Source: Chryseobacterium sp. Bi04 (lineage in GTDB: Bacteria; Bacteroidota; Bacteroidia; Flavobacteriales; Weeksellaceae). From it: a DNA stretch of 64,000 nucleotides. This document shows, piece after piece, positions 45,949 through 54,354 of the stretch (within the stretch, counting starts at the first letter, position 1; the number at the start of each line of letters is the position of its first letter). Under the pieces are notes generated by a model. That model had not been told where the DNA came from and did not search any database. It saw nothing but the letters and a program-made list of their open reading frames with translations. Both the position numbers and the translations under genes were made by a program. Where the stretch lies: positions 1 to 64,000 of the forward strand of contig NZ_CAKKLP010000004.1 of the NCBI RefSeq assembly GCF_918698085.1, in the 5' to 3' direction.

Positions 45949-46642
45949 TTATTTTTCCGTAAGATACACTTCTTCATAAGGTTGGATCAGCACCCATCCG
46001 TTTCCTGAAAACTTCATTTGAAATTCCTCACCGCTTCCTCTTCCGATAAGACTTTTAAAAGAAACATTTGTTTTCAGTTCCGGGCTTGAGGTTTCCGGAC
46101 CAAGCCACAGTAGCGTTAGGATCTGTAAAAACAGGAGTGTCGGGAGTAACCAATAAAGTCAAAGGATCCCCATGCGTAGTGATAGCAATATGACCTGTTC
46201 CCGAAAGTCTGGCCTGGAAAAGGCCTCCCGACATCATCCCTGCTACACTTTTAAGCATGGTTATATCGCTCTTTACACTTTGCTCATGCGCTAAAATATC
46301 ATTGCCATTCACACATACAGCTTCATTATTTAAATACAGAATACGGACTTTCTTCCCCGAATCTGCTACATACAGCTTGCCTGTTCCTTCAGCTTTCATC
46401 AGCCTGGCACCTTCGCCACTAATGGCTTTCTTTAAAAGATTACCTATACCTCCGGCCAGCATGCCCTGTCTTTCGAAATTGATATTGCCTACATAGCTTA
46501 CCATACTTCCTCTTTTGGTCCATACAGCCTGGTTATTAAGATTGATTTCTAAAAGGTGTTTGGTTTCCAGTTCAAAATAGTCTCTTTGTTGTGGATTTTC
46601 TTTTGTTTCATTAATAAAGGCTTCTATTGAATATTTGCTCAT
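45949..46642 (-). pseudogene. AIM24 family protein gene with a C-terminal frameshift
   Basis: The uninterrupted frame (46642-46055, 195 residues) ends prematurely at NLKPGTENKCFF. If one of the two C residues at 46080-46081 is removed, the frame continues as 'NLKPELKTNVSFKSLIG', then 'GRGSGEEFQMKFSGNGWVLI' and QPYEEVYLTEK, stopping at 45949. That tail is the normal AIM24 ending, so the gene carries a one-base insertion, real or a sequencing error. AIM24 proteins are beta-rich and poorly characterised; some are linked to membrane stress. The rest of the gene, with 'GGIGNLLKKAISGEGARLMK', is intact. Confidence 0.85.
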
Positions 46643-46671
46643 AATTATAATTTTTTGATTTGTTTTCTATA

Positions 46672-47367
46672 TTACTTGTTGATTCTGCATACCTTAAATT
46701 CTCTTTTATTGCTTTTAGGATTTAAATCCACAAACTCATAGTTTTCGAAATCTGCAAGTTTGGTTTTGAATACTTCTGTAGCTTTTTCTACAGACCAGTT
46801 TTTGGGATAATGAAACCCGTCAAATGCTGCACCTCGAATATGTGCTTTAAAATCATGTGAAAATTCATCATCACCAGAATATGTCAGCGCTATTTTGCCG
46901 GTCCATTCAATAGTGTAGCGGTGATTATCATTTTTTGAAAATTTTATTTTGTGGCCGGCACAGCTGTCATGTCCCAGTAAATAGATGTTAAAGGCAAGAT
47001 CTTCTTCTTCAAAATCACGGTAAGAAGGCAGGTCATTGCTGTGCAGTTCACTCTTAGTGACAGAGTCAAAATCCACTTTTTCCCCTGGCTTGTCTATTCT
47101 TATTCCGCCCTGATCGCCCCAGTAGGTTGACGATAAAATACAGGCATGGTAATTACCCCATACTATTTTGGAATCCCAGTTGGATAAAGTTTCCTCTTCT
47201 TCAATATCTTCATTTTGATCATCCGCATAATACTTTTCTGTTTTTAAATGAAAATCAAACCATACCGATTCATCTTCATCTATTCTGCCACTCCAATTGA
47301 ATGCAATAATTTGATGCCCGTTAGGGTAGGGGCTGTTAAGAAAATAAATTTTACTTACTGTTTCCAT
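46672..47367 (-). CDS. Hypothetical protein with internal duplication
   Basis: A 231-residue cytoplasmic protein with no signal or TM segment. Two halves look alike: 'NGHQIIAFNWSGRIDEDESV' with 'FDFHLK' and, near residue 140, 'AGHKIKFSKNDNHRYTIEWT' with 'GKIALTYSGDDEFSHDFKAH'. Both carry a G-H-x-I, W-[ST]-G-[RK]-I, D/E-rich, F-x-F/K pattern, suggesting duplication of a beta-sandwich unit. It is acidic. It lies upstream of the AIM24 gene in the same orientation (29 bases) and is probably co-transcribed. Not recognised. Confidence 0.65.
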   Translation of the reverse strand: METVSKIYFLNSPYPNGHQIIAFNWSGRIDEDESVWFDFHLKTEKYYADDQNEDIEEEETLSNWDSKIVWGNYHACILSSTYWGDQGGIRIDKPGEKVDFDSVTKSELHSNDLPSYRDFEEEDLAFNIYLLGHDSCAGHKIKFSKNDNHRYTIEWTGKIALTYSGDDEFSHDFKAHIRGAAFDGFHYPKNWSVEKATEVFKTKLADFENYEFVDLNPKSNKREFKVCRINK

Positions 47368-47482
47368 CGGTAATTTTTTACTGGCGACTAAAATAAATCT
47401 TTTTTTTCTTTCGAAATCCCCGTATAATCACGGTTTTATATTTGATCGTAAATAATACTTGACAAAGGGGTGCTTAATGTCG

Positions 47483-47490
47483 TATATTTG
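47483..47490 (+). promoter_or_regulatory. -7 box for queA
   Basis: TATATTTG, an exact TAnnTTTG match 53 bases before the queA start, with CTTG about 21 bases upstream. Confidence 0.55.
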
Positions 47491-47543
47491 CACTCCGAAA
47501 ATTACACCTTGTAATTTCAATAATTTTTAAACCGTAATTTAAA

Positions 47544-48593
47544 ATGAAAACATCAGATTTTAATTTTGATCTTCCTGAGGAATTATTAGCAGAGCATCCA
47601 TCAGAACACAGAGACGAAGCTAGATTAATGGTTCTTGATAGAAAAACAGAAACTATCGAGCACAAATTATTTAAAGACGTTGTGGATTATTTTGATGAGA
47701 AGGATTTATTTATTTTTAATAATACCAAAGTTTTCCCTGCACGCCTTTATGGAAATAAAGAAAAAACAGGAGCTAAAATTGAAGTTTTCCTTTTAAGAGA
47801 GCTTGATAAAGAAACTCGTGTTTGGGATGTATTAGTAGATCCAGCGAGAAAAATCAGAATTGGTAACAAATTATTCTTTACTGAAGATGAATCTTTGGTA
47901 GCTGAGGTAATAGACAATACCACTTCAAGAGGAAGAACTTTAAGATTCTTATTCGACGGTTCTTACGATGAATTCAGAACAAAACTAAAGGAATTAGGAG
48001 AAACTCCGCTTCCAAAATATATCAAAAGAGCAGTAGAGCCTGAAGATGCTGAGAGATATCAGACGATCTATGCAAAGATAGAAGGTGCAGTAGCTGCCCC
48101 TACGGCAGGTCTTCACTTCTCAAGACACCTAATGAAAAGATTGGAGATCAAAGGGATTGATTTTGCTGAAGTTACCCTTCACGTTGGATTAGGAACATTC
48201 AACCCGATTGAGGTAGAAGATCTTTCCAAGCACAAGATGGAATCTGAAGAAATCATCATTGATGAGAAAAACGCTGAAATCATCAATAGAGCTGTAGAAA
48301 CTCACAGAAGAGTTTGTGCCGTAGGAACTACTACCATGAGAGCATTGGAAACTTCTGTTTCTTCAAACAAAAAAATCTCTGCTTTCAACGGATGGACAAA
48401 TAAATTCATTTATCCACCTCACGATTTTGGAGTAGCTAATTCAATGATCACCAACTTCCACACACCAAAATCAACATTATTGATGATGATTGCTGCATTT
48501 GCGGGAAGAGATTTCGTAATGCATGCTTATCAGGAAGCCGTAAAAGAAAAGTATAAATTCTATTCTTACGGTGATGCAATGTTAATTCTATAA
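47544..48593 (+). CDS. queA: S-adenosylmethionine:tRNA ribosyltransferase-isomerase QueA
   Basis: A 349-residue cytoplasmic enzyme of normal QueA length. It starts '[19 protein letters not shown]' and contains '[20 protein letters not shown]', '[20 protein letters not shown]' and '[20 protein letters not shown]', all strongly conserved, with '[20 protein letters not shown]' near the end. It transfers and rearranges the ribosyl moiety of SAM onto preQ1-modified tRNA to make epoxyqueuosine. Its downstream neighbour is rlmN, another RNA-modification gene. Confidence 0.97.
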   Translation: MKTSDFNFDLPEELLAEHPSEHRDEARLMVLDRKTETIEHKLFKDVVDYFDEKDLFIFNNTKVFPARLYGNKEKTGAKIEVFLLRELDKETRVWDVLVDPARKIRIGNKLFFTEDESLVAEVIDNTTSRGRTLRFLFDGSYDEFRTKLKELGETPLPKYIKRAVEPEDAERYQTIYAKIEGAVAAPTAGLHFSRHLMKRLEIKGIDFAEVTLHVGLGTFNPIEVEDLSKHKMESEEIIIDEKNAEIINRAVETHRRVCAVGTTTMRALETSVSSNKKISAFNGWTNKFIYPPHDFGVANSMITNFHTPKSTLLMMIAAFAGRDFVMHAYQEAVKEKYKFYSYGDAMLIL

Positions 48594-48608
48594 AAAGATA
48601 TTAGGTTA

Positions 48609-48640
48609 TAGGTTGCAGCTATTAGTCCAGCTGCAACCTG
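48609..48640 (+). repeat. Hairpin between queA and rlmN
   Basis: Perfect arms AGGTTGCAGCT (48610-48620) and AGCTGCAACCT (48629-48639) with an eight-base loop. There is no T run, so it is probably not a terminator. ATAGGTTG and TACAACCTAT just outside could form a competing pairing. Confidence 0.6.
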
Positions 48641-48663
48641 TCATCTACAACCTATCACCTGAA

Positions 48664-49698
48664 ATGAAAGATATCCGTATATTATCGTTAGACCAGCTTA
48701 AAGACTACTTCGTATCTTTAGGAGAAAAACCGTTTCGTGCGAAACAGGTCTATGACTGGCTATGGAGTAAAAATCTCCACTCGATTGATGAAATGACGAA
48801 TCTTTCGAAATCACTTCGTGAAAAAATTTCCGAAGAATATACCATTAATCCCGTGTCCGTAGATCTTCTTCAAAAGAGTGCCGACGGAACAATCAAAAAC
48901 GGAGTAAAACTCCATGACGGATTATTGGTAGAATCTGTTCTTATTCCAACAGAAACAAGAACTACAGCCTGTGTTTCTTCACAGGTAGGCTGCTCATTAA
49001 ACTGCGAATTCTGTGCTACAGCCAAACTGAAAAGGATGAGAAACCTTGAAGTGGCAGAGATTGTGGATCAGGTGGCCCTGATTGACAGCCAAAGTAAAAT
49101 GTATTTTGAGAGACCCCTTACCAATATCGTATTCATGGGAATGGGAGAGCCGATGATGAACTACAAAAATGTAGTGGAAGCCATCAGAAAGATCACCCAG
49201 CCAGAAGGATTAGGAATGTCTCCAAGAAGAATTACTGTATCTACATCTGGAATTCCTAAAATGATCAAAATGCTTGCTGACGATGAACTGCGTGTGAAAC
49301 TGGCACTGTCTCTTCACTCTGCCATCGAATCAAAGCGTAATGAGATTATGCCTTTCTCAGATAAATTTCCGTTAACGGATATCATGGACTCCCTGCAGTA
49401 CTGGTACCAGAAAACAGGCTCAGTCATTACTTTTGAATATTGTGTATGGAAAGGAATCAATGACGGGGATGAAGATATCAAAGCTTTAATCAAATACTGT
49501 AAACAGGTTCCTTCTAAAGTAAACCTTATACAATACAACCCAATTGGAGACGGAAAATACGATCAGTGCAACAAACAGGCGGAAGAAAACTATATCCGTC
49601 AGCTTGAAAATGCCGGAATTACAGTAATGGTCAGAAGAAGCCGTGGTGGTGATATTGATGCTGCCTGCGGACAATTGGCCAATAAAGCGACCGATTAA
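48664..49698 (+). CDS. rlmN: Dual-specificity 23S rRNA/tRNA adenine-C2 methyltransferase RlmN
   Basis: A 344-residue radical-SAM methyltransferase, started at ATG 48664 because the longer frame runs through the preceding hairpin. The radical-SAM cluster motif C-x3-C-x2-C is in 'GCSLNCEFCATAKLKRMRN' (about residue 110). The family segments 'NIVFMGMGEPMMNYKNVVEA' and 'MSPRRITVSTSGIPKMIK' follow. The catalytic C-terminal Cys is in 'DIDAACGQLANK'. It methylates A2503 of 23S rRNA and A37 of certain tRNAs. Confidence 0.96.
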   Translation: MKDIRILSLDQLKDYFVSLGEKPFRAKQVYDWLWSKNLHSIDEMTNLSKSLREKISEEYTINPVSVDLLQKSADGTIKNGVKLHDGLLVESVLIPTETRTTACVSSQVGCSLNCEFCATAKLKRMRNLEVAEIVDQVALIDSQSKMYFERPLTNIVFMGMGEPMMNYKNVVEAIRKITQPEGLGMSPRRITVSTSGIPKMIKMLADDELRVKLALSLHSAIESKRNEIMPFSDKFPLTDIMDSLQYWYQKTGSVITFEYCVWKGINDGDEDIKALIKYCKQVPSKVNLIQYNPIGDGKYDQCNKQAEENYIRQLENAGITVMVRRSRGGDIDAACGQLANKATD

Positions 49699-49726
49699 AA
49701 TTTCCTTAAAAAACGTTAAAACCCCC

Positions 49727-49756
49727 TTTGCTACATTGTCTAAAGCCCTACCTTTG
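49727..49756 (+). promoter_or_regulatory. Promoter of the sterol desaturase family gene
   Basis: TTTG (49727-49730), 18 bases, then TACCTTTG (49749-49756): a close match to the Bacteroidota consensus. It places the transcript start near 49762 and so supports translation from 49773 rather than 49728. Confidence 0.7.
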
Positions 49757-49772
49757 CATAAATTATTTTGTG

Positions 49773-50723
49773 ATGATGGACTTTTTTATGAATGAAGATG
49801 GGTTAGAAAATGTATATGCATGGTCAATTCCACTTCACGCTACAGTTATTTTGGCCGAAATGATTTACAGCCATGTTTCTGAAGCTAAATTATACAGTGG
49901 GAAAGATCTCGTTACCAATGTTTATCTGGCATTGATGAATTTCGGTCTCGATCTTATTATGAAAGCTTTTGCAATGGGGGTAATGTTTTTCTTTTACCAC
50001 CACAGGCTTTTCTCATGGGATTTTAGCATCTGGTATTTTCTGATCTGTTTTATTATTACAGATTTTGCCTATTATGTGCTGCATTATGTGGATCACCGTT
50101 CCAGAGCATTCTGGGCTGTTCATATTACACACCACAGTTCAGAGTATTTTAACCTGACAACAGGATTCAGAAGCCCTGTTTTGCAGCCACTTTACAGATA
50201 CTTATATTTTTCTCCTCTGGCCTTTTTGGGCTTTAATCCCTGGCATATCATGGTGGTTTATGCCATCGGGCAGGTATATGGAACCTGGGTACATACACAG
50301 ACCGTGAAAACTATGGGAATCCTGGAATATATTCTGGTAACCCCTTCTCACCACCGGGTACACCATGCCTGCAATATTAAATATCTGGACAAAAACATGG
50401 GAATGTGTCTTATTATCTGGGACAAAATGTTCGGTACTTTTCAAAAAGAAGATCCTAATGTTCCTATTAAATACGGAATCTATCCCAAAATGCCGGACAA
50501 TAGACCCGATACCGTTCTTTTTTATGAATGGCGAAAAATCTGGAAAGATCTTAAACAACCGGGATTAAAATTCACAGACAGAATCAATTATATTTTTAAT
50601 TCTCCGGGATGGAGGCATGACGGAACGGGAAAAACGGTAAGACAATATCAGAAAGAGTATTTTGCAAGACAGGCTAAAAAGAAAGAACAGCCGCAAAATC
50701 AGGAAGAACAGAAAATTGCTTAA
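49773..50723 (+). CDS. Sterol desaturase/fatty acid hydroxylase superfamily protein
   Basis: A 316-residue integral membrane di-iron enzyme. The start at ATG 49773 is set by the upstream promoter. Four or more TM helices surround the His motifs: HYVDH, 'VHITHHSS' and 'PSHHRVHHACN', the eight-His pattern of the family. It probably hydroxylates a lipid such as a fatty acid, carotenoid or sphingolipid-like substrate; which one is not evident. The C-terminal tail is basic and Gln-rich ('RQAKKKEQPQNQEEQ'). A terminator follows. Confidence 0.9.
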   Translation: MMDFFMNEDGLENVYAWSIPLHATVILAEMIYSHVSEAKLYSGKDLVTNVYLALMNFGLDLIMKAFAMGVMFFFYHHRLFSWDFSIWYFLICFIITDFAYYVLHYVDHRSRAFWAVHITHHSSEYFNLTTGFRSPVLQPLYRYLYFSPLAFLGFNPWHIMVVYAIGQVYGTWVHTQTVKTMGILEYILVTPSHHRVHHACNIKYLDKNMGMCLIIWDKMFGTFQKEDPNVPIKYGIYPKMPDNRPDTVLFYEWRKIWKDLKQPGLKFTDRINYIFNSPGWRHDGTGKTVRQYQKEYFARQAKKKEQPQNQEEQKIA

Positions 50724-50760
50724 CCTATAAGTTAATTTTAAATAAAAATCTATCATGAGA

Positions 50761-50785
50761 GCGGGCTTTTGGCCCGTTTTCTTTT
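50761..50785 (+). terminator. Terminator after the sterol desaturase gene
   Basis: CGGGC/GCCCG stem with a loop of T residues, followed by TTTTCTTTT. Confidence 0.75.
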
Positions 50786-50952
50786 AAACTACCTTGTAAA
50801 ATCTCCAATTTGCCACCCTCTGGAGAAGGAGAATGACCACACGTCAAATTTGTGGCTCTTTCCATAAAATAAAATCAATGATCAAAAAGTAACTACATTT
50901 TTAACACCTTACACCTAGAATCTCGTCTTCTCCCTATTTAAACTTAAAGCTC

Positions 50953-50960
50953 TATTTTTG
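50953..50960 (+). promoter_or_regulatory. -7 box four bases before the start codon
   Basis: TATTTTTG ends four bases before ATG 50965, the same arrangement (TATTTTTGC then ATG) as at 5190-5203. Confidence 0.4.
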
Positions 50961-50964
50961 CCTT

Positions 50965-51843
50965 ATGAAAAAAATCTTTCTGATTATTAGTATTATCGTT
51001 GGTCAGTCCGCATTTTCACAGCAGACTGATTTTCTGAAAATAAAAAAATACAGAGCCAGCTATCTGGATCATAAAATTGAGGAAACCTCCGGATTGAATA
51101 TGTTTAACGGAAAACTATATACTTTCAACGATAGTGGTAATACCCCGGAGCTGTTTGAGATCAGCAAAACATCAGGAGAGATTTTACACACTTTAAAAGT
51201 TGATGCTAAAAATACTGATTGGGAAGCTCTTACCAATGATGGTACTCATTTTTATATAGGAGATTTTGGAAATAATGACGGAAGCAGGAGGCATCTTAAG
51301 ATTTTTAAAGTGCCCGTACAGAACGACAGCCTGCAAAACAGCAGATTAAAGGAAATTCTGTTCCATTATCCGGAGCAGACCGATTATATATCGAGCTACT
51401 ATAATACAAATTTTGATGCAGAAGCCATGGTATATGCCCATGGAAAAATTCACCTCTTTACAAAAGAATGGGCTTCAAAGGCCACTACCCATTATACCAT
51501 AGATCCCGAAGTATACGAAAAGCAAGGAGCTGTGAAGGCTGAATCTTATAAAACCAATTTCATGGTAACAGATGCTGCTTACTTTGATAAGAAACTTTAT
51601 TTAGTTGGTTATACCAAGAAAACAGAGGTTTTTCTGGATGTTTTTACAGAAACAGAGCCAGGTGTCTTTTTTAAAGAAAAGCCAAAGCATTATTATCTTG
51701 GAAGCTCTACGGCCATTGGTCAGATAGAAGGAATAGCAGTGGATGAAAACGGGATTTATATTTCCGGTGAAAAATTTAAATATTCAGTAGTGAGAACAAA
51801 GCAGGCATTTTATTTTATTCCTAAAGAAAAACTCAAAGATTAA
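50965..51843 (+). CDS. Exported beta-propeller-like hypothetical protein
   Basis: A 292-residue exported protein; the signal peptide is 'IFLIISIIVGQSAFSQQ'. The rest has propeller-like strands: 'EETSGLNMFNGKLYTFNDSG', 'LTNDGTHFYIGDFGNNDGSR', 'FDAEAMVYAHGKIHLFTKEW' and 'IGQIEGIAVDENGIYISGEK'. The 'IEETSGL' and 'EGIAVD' elements resemble SdiA-regulated or phytase-like propellers. No catalytic residues recognised. It is monocistronic, 72 bases before the polyprenyl synthase gene. Confidence 0.75.
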   Translation: MKKIFLIISIIVGQSAFSQQTDFLKIKKYRASYLDHKIEETSGLNMFNGKLYTFNDSGNTPELFEISKTSGEILHTLKVDAKNTDWEALTNDGTHFYIGDFGNNDGSRRHLKIFKVPVQNDSLQNSRLKEILFHYPEQTDYISSYYNTNFDAEAMVYAHGKIHLFTKEWASKATTHYTIDPEVYEKQGAVKAESYKTNFMVTDAAYFDKKLYLVGYTKKTEVFLDVFTETEPGVFFKEKPKHYYLGSSTAIGQIEGIAVDENGIYISGEKFKYSVVRTKQAFYFIPKEKLKD

Positions 51844-51915
51844 TTTTTCTTAAAATTGACCGAAAAAAATTATCTTTGTGAGAATAAATAATTATTCACC
51901 CAGCATTCGCAGATT

Positions 51916-52893
51916 GTGGCAAACATTGTAGAAGACATTAAGCAACCGATCAATGAGGAAATGAAGCTTTTCGAACAGAAGTTTTATGAATCAATGCAAA
52001 GTAAAGTTCCCTTATTAGATAAAGTCACCCGCTTTATTGTTACAACCAAAGGGAAACAGATGCGACCTATGTTTGTATTTCTTTGTGCCAAACTGGTGGG
52101 GAATGTTAATGAAAAGACCTATCGTGGCGCTTCTATGATCGAGCTGATTCACACGGCTACCTTAGTCCATGATGATGTGGTGGATGAAAGTTTCAAACGC
52201 CGTAATTTCTTTTCTATTAATGCTTTATGGAAGAATAAAATTGCTGTTTTGGTAGGGGATTACCTTTTATCAAAATCAGTATTATTATCTACAGATCATA
52301 AAGATTACGATTTATTGGGAGTCATTTCCAGAACAATTCGCGAAATGTCTGAAGGAGAGCTTCTTCAGCTTGAAAAAGCCAGAAAACTGGATATTACAGA
52401 AGATGTCTATTATGAAATCATCCGTCAGAAAACAGCTACCTTAATTGCTGCCTGCTGTGAAATTGGAGTTCTTTCCAATAATGCAGACGAAATACTTGCT
52501 AAAAAAATGCAGAATTTCGGTACTTATACCGGTATGGCTTTTCAGATTAAAGATGACCTTTTCGACTTCTTAAGCTCTAATGTAATTGGGAAGCCTGTAG
52601 GAATTGATATTAAAGAGCAGAAAATGACCCTTCCTTTGATTCATGCTCTGGAAACAGCCAGCGAAAAGGATAAAAAATATTATTTTAATACCATAAAACG
52701 CTATAATAATAATCCTAAAAGAGTAAAAGAACTTATAGAATTTGTTAAAAGTTCCGGAGGATTAGAATATGCAGTAAAAACTATGAAAGAATTTCAGCAA
52801 AAGGCTAAAGATATTCTTAATGAATTTCCAGACTCTGAAGCACGAAGCTCTTTACACAGTATGCTGAGCTATGTTATCGAAAGAAAATTTTAA
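51916..52893 (+). CDS. Polyprenyl diphosphate synthase (trans-prenyltransferase)
   Basis: A 325-residue cytoplasmic enzyme starting at GTG 51916. The first Asp-rich motif is DDVVD (about residues 85-89, 'LIHTATLVHDDVVDES') and the second is DDLFD (about 213-217, 'AFQIKDDLFDFL'). 'KGKQMRPMFVFL' binds isopentenyl diphosphate. Length and motif type fit the octaprenyl/heptaprenyl synthases that make the menaquinone side chain; in this group MK-6 is usual, but product length cannot be read directly. A TATCTTTG box precedes it. It ends in a bidirectional terminator. Confidence 0.93.
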   Translation: MANIVEDIKQPINEEMKLFEQKFYESMQSKVPLLDKVTRFIVTTKGKQMRPMFVFLCAKLVGNVNEKTYRGASMIELIHTATLVHDDVVDESFKRRNFFSINALWKNKIAVLVGDYLLSKSVLLSTDHKDYDLLGVISRTIREMSEGELLQLEKARKLDITEDVYYEIIRQKTATLIAACCEIGVLSNNADEILAKKMQNFGTYTGMAFQIKDDLFDFLSSNVIGKPVGIDIKEQKMTLPLIHALETASEKDKKYYFNTIKRYNNNPKRVKELIEFVKSSGGLEYAVKTMKEFQQKAKDILNEFPDSEARSSLHSMLSYVIERKF

Positions 52894-52910
52894 AAGTTAA
52901 AATAAATAAT

Positions 52911-52947
52911 AAAAAAATCGGAATGCTTACTGCATTCCGATTTTTTC
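52911..52947. terminator. Bidirectional terminator between convergent genes
   Basis: AAAAAATCGGAATGC/GCATTCCGATTTTTT: a perfect 15-base-pair stem with a five-base loop. Confidence 0.92.
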
Positions 52948-52949
52948 TT

Positions 52950-53741
52950 TTAAATTTTCTGAATCGTTACATTGGTTACGTTCCCGCTTCCGGTACTTCC
53001 GGTTTCCGTTGCTAGAACTGTACAGTTTTGATTAGGTGCAGCTGTAAAACGGATTTGATAACCGGCAGTAGGAATAACAAGCATCGTAGTATAATTCATA
53101 AGTTCTCCTACGGTTCCGGAGGTTGCCGTAGCGTTATAATGGCTTCCCCTTCCCAGATAATTGGCATCAGGAACAGGACGTACTCCCAGAAGCAGCTGGG
53201 TTCCGGCTGCCGCGTTTGAGAAACTGGCCTGCAGGGTAATCAGATAATTGCCCGGCTGGTTGAACGTTAAAACTCCTGTACCCGTATTATAAGAATAAAA
53301 TGGTGAAGTTGCTAACGGAGTAGAAAACAGTAACGTAGTAATAGAAAGGGTTGTAAGGCTTTGACTGGCTGTAAGACGGGCATGAAATAACGAATAATCT
53401 GTAAAATTGATGGTCTTTAATACTCCGTTTGCATCGGCTACTACAACTCTGTCGTTTCCTCCCACTCCAATATTGGAATTAATATTTCGAATTCTGACAT
53501 TTCCCGAGCCAACATCCAGTTTGTCTGTAGGTATGGTAGTTCCAATACCGGTATTTCCTGTTCCCGTTACAACAAAATCATTAGCCTGCTGCAGTACAGA
53601 AGGACTTCCCGTTGTTGGATTGTCTTTTGCTGCATCAACGTGGAAAACAGCCTGTGGATTATTTGTATTAATCCCTACTTGTGCAAAAGTAAGCATAGGA
53701 AATGCCAAAGCATTTGCCAATACTAATAATGTAATTTTCAT
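52950..53741 (-). CDS. Exported protein of the VGINTNNP family with C1q-like C-terminus
   Basis: A 263-residue exported protein. After the signal peptide (LAFPMLTFAQ) comes the flavobacterial mature start 'VGINTNNPQAVFHVDAAKD', then 'TGIGTTIPTDKLDVGSGNVR', a Gly/Asn-rich section common to phage-tail-fibre-like surface proteins. The C-terminal half ('FYSYNTGTGVLTFNQPGNYL', 'GVRPVPDANYLGRGSHYNAT') looks like a C1q/TNF-like jelly roll. Probably on the cell surface. Function unknown. Confidence 0.78.
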   Translation of the reverse strand: MKITLLVLANALAFPMLTFAQVGINTNNPQAVFHVDAAKDNPTTGSPSVLQQANDFVVTGTGNTGIGTTIPTDKLDVGSGNVRIRNINSNIGVGGNDRVVVADANGVLKTINFTDYSLFHARLTASQSLTTLSITTLLFSTPLATSPFYSYNTGTGVLTFNQPGNYLITLQASFSNAAAGTQLLLGVRPVPDANYLGRGSHYNATATSGTVGELMNYTTMLVIPTAGYQIRFTAAPNQNCTVLATETGSTGSGNVTNVTIQKI

Positions 53742-53922
53742 CTCGTTTTTTTTTGAAATTTATAGGAGTGAAATTACAAATATGACAGCTAAAAAACAAG
53801 TATTTCATTCATATGTGAGTTATTTTGCTTATTTAAATGGTTTTTATTTATTAATTTTAACGTTTACTTAATTAATTGGTAATATTAAACTGTTTTTAAT
53901 TTAATAAATAGAATAATATTAA

Positions 53923-54216
53923 TTAAAGTATTTTCATGGTTACAATAATAACGGCTAGAACTATACAAAATAAAGCGAATAAAAATAAATAATCCGCAAT
54001 AGTCTCAAACTGGCTTTCCTTCTTTTCTTCTTTTGTTCTGATAGCCAGAAATGAAAAGAAACAGCTGCATGCAAAAAGCAGGCACGCAAGCCCGGCGAAT
54101 TCGTCTAAATATGTATTGCGACTGATTTTAGTGATTTTTAGCGAAGTGATAATGATCAGCGAGAATCCTAAAAGATTGCTTGAGGCATTAAGGATATGAG
54201 GGGACTTTTTTTCCAT
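53923..54216 (-). CDS. Small hypothetical membrane protein
   Basis: A 97-residue protein with three TM segments: 'LLGFSLIIITSLKI', 'LACLLFACSCFFSFLAI' and 'YLFLFALFCIVLAVIIV'. Charged loops separate them ('RTKEEKKESQFETI'). Not recognised. It lies alone between AT-rich gaps, divergent from the E1 gene. Confidence 0.65.
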   Translation of the reverse strand: MEKKSPHILNASSNLLGFSLIIITSLKITKISRNTYLDEFAGLACLLFACSCFFSFLAIRTKEEKKESQFETIADYLFLFALFCIVLAVIIVTMKIL

Positions 54217-54354
54217 CTTTTACAATTTTTATCAAAATAAAGCACAATTTTTTTTATTATCAAATTTTTAATAAAGATTATTAAAAATTAAAATTAATTT
54301 AAAAATTGTATATTAGCAAAATACTTGAAGAATAAAAAACTTTTTTACTTAGCT

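Noticed and set aside
48613..48663. Seventeen-codon upstream extension of rlmN
   Set aside because: It is translated from a palindromic hairpin; the conserved protein start fits ATG 48664.
50801..50860. GCCACCCTCTGGAG segment as a third REP-like copy in reverse orientation
   Set aside because: Only about a dozen bases resemble the REP core and the hairpin arms are lost, so it may be chance.
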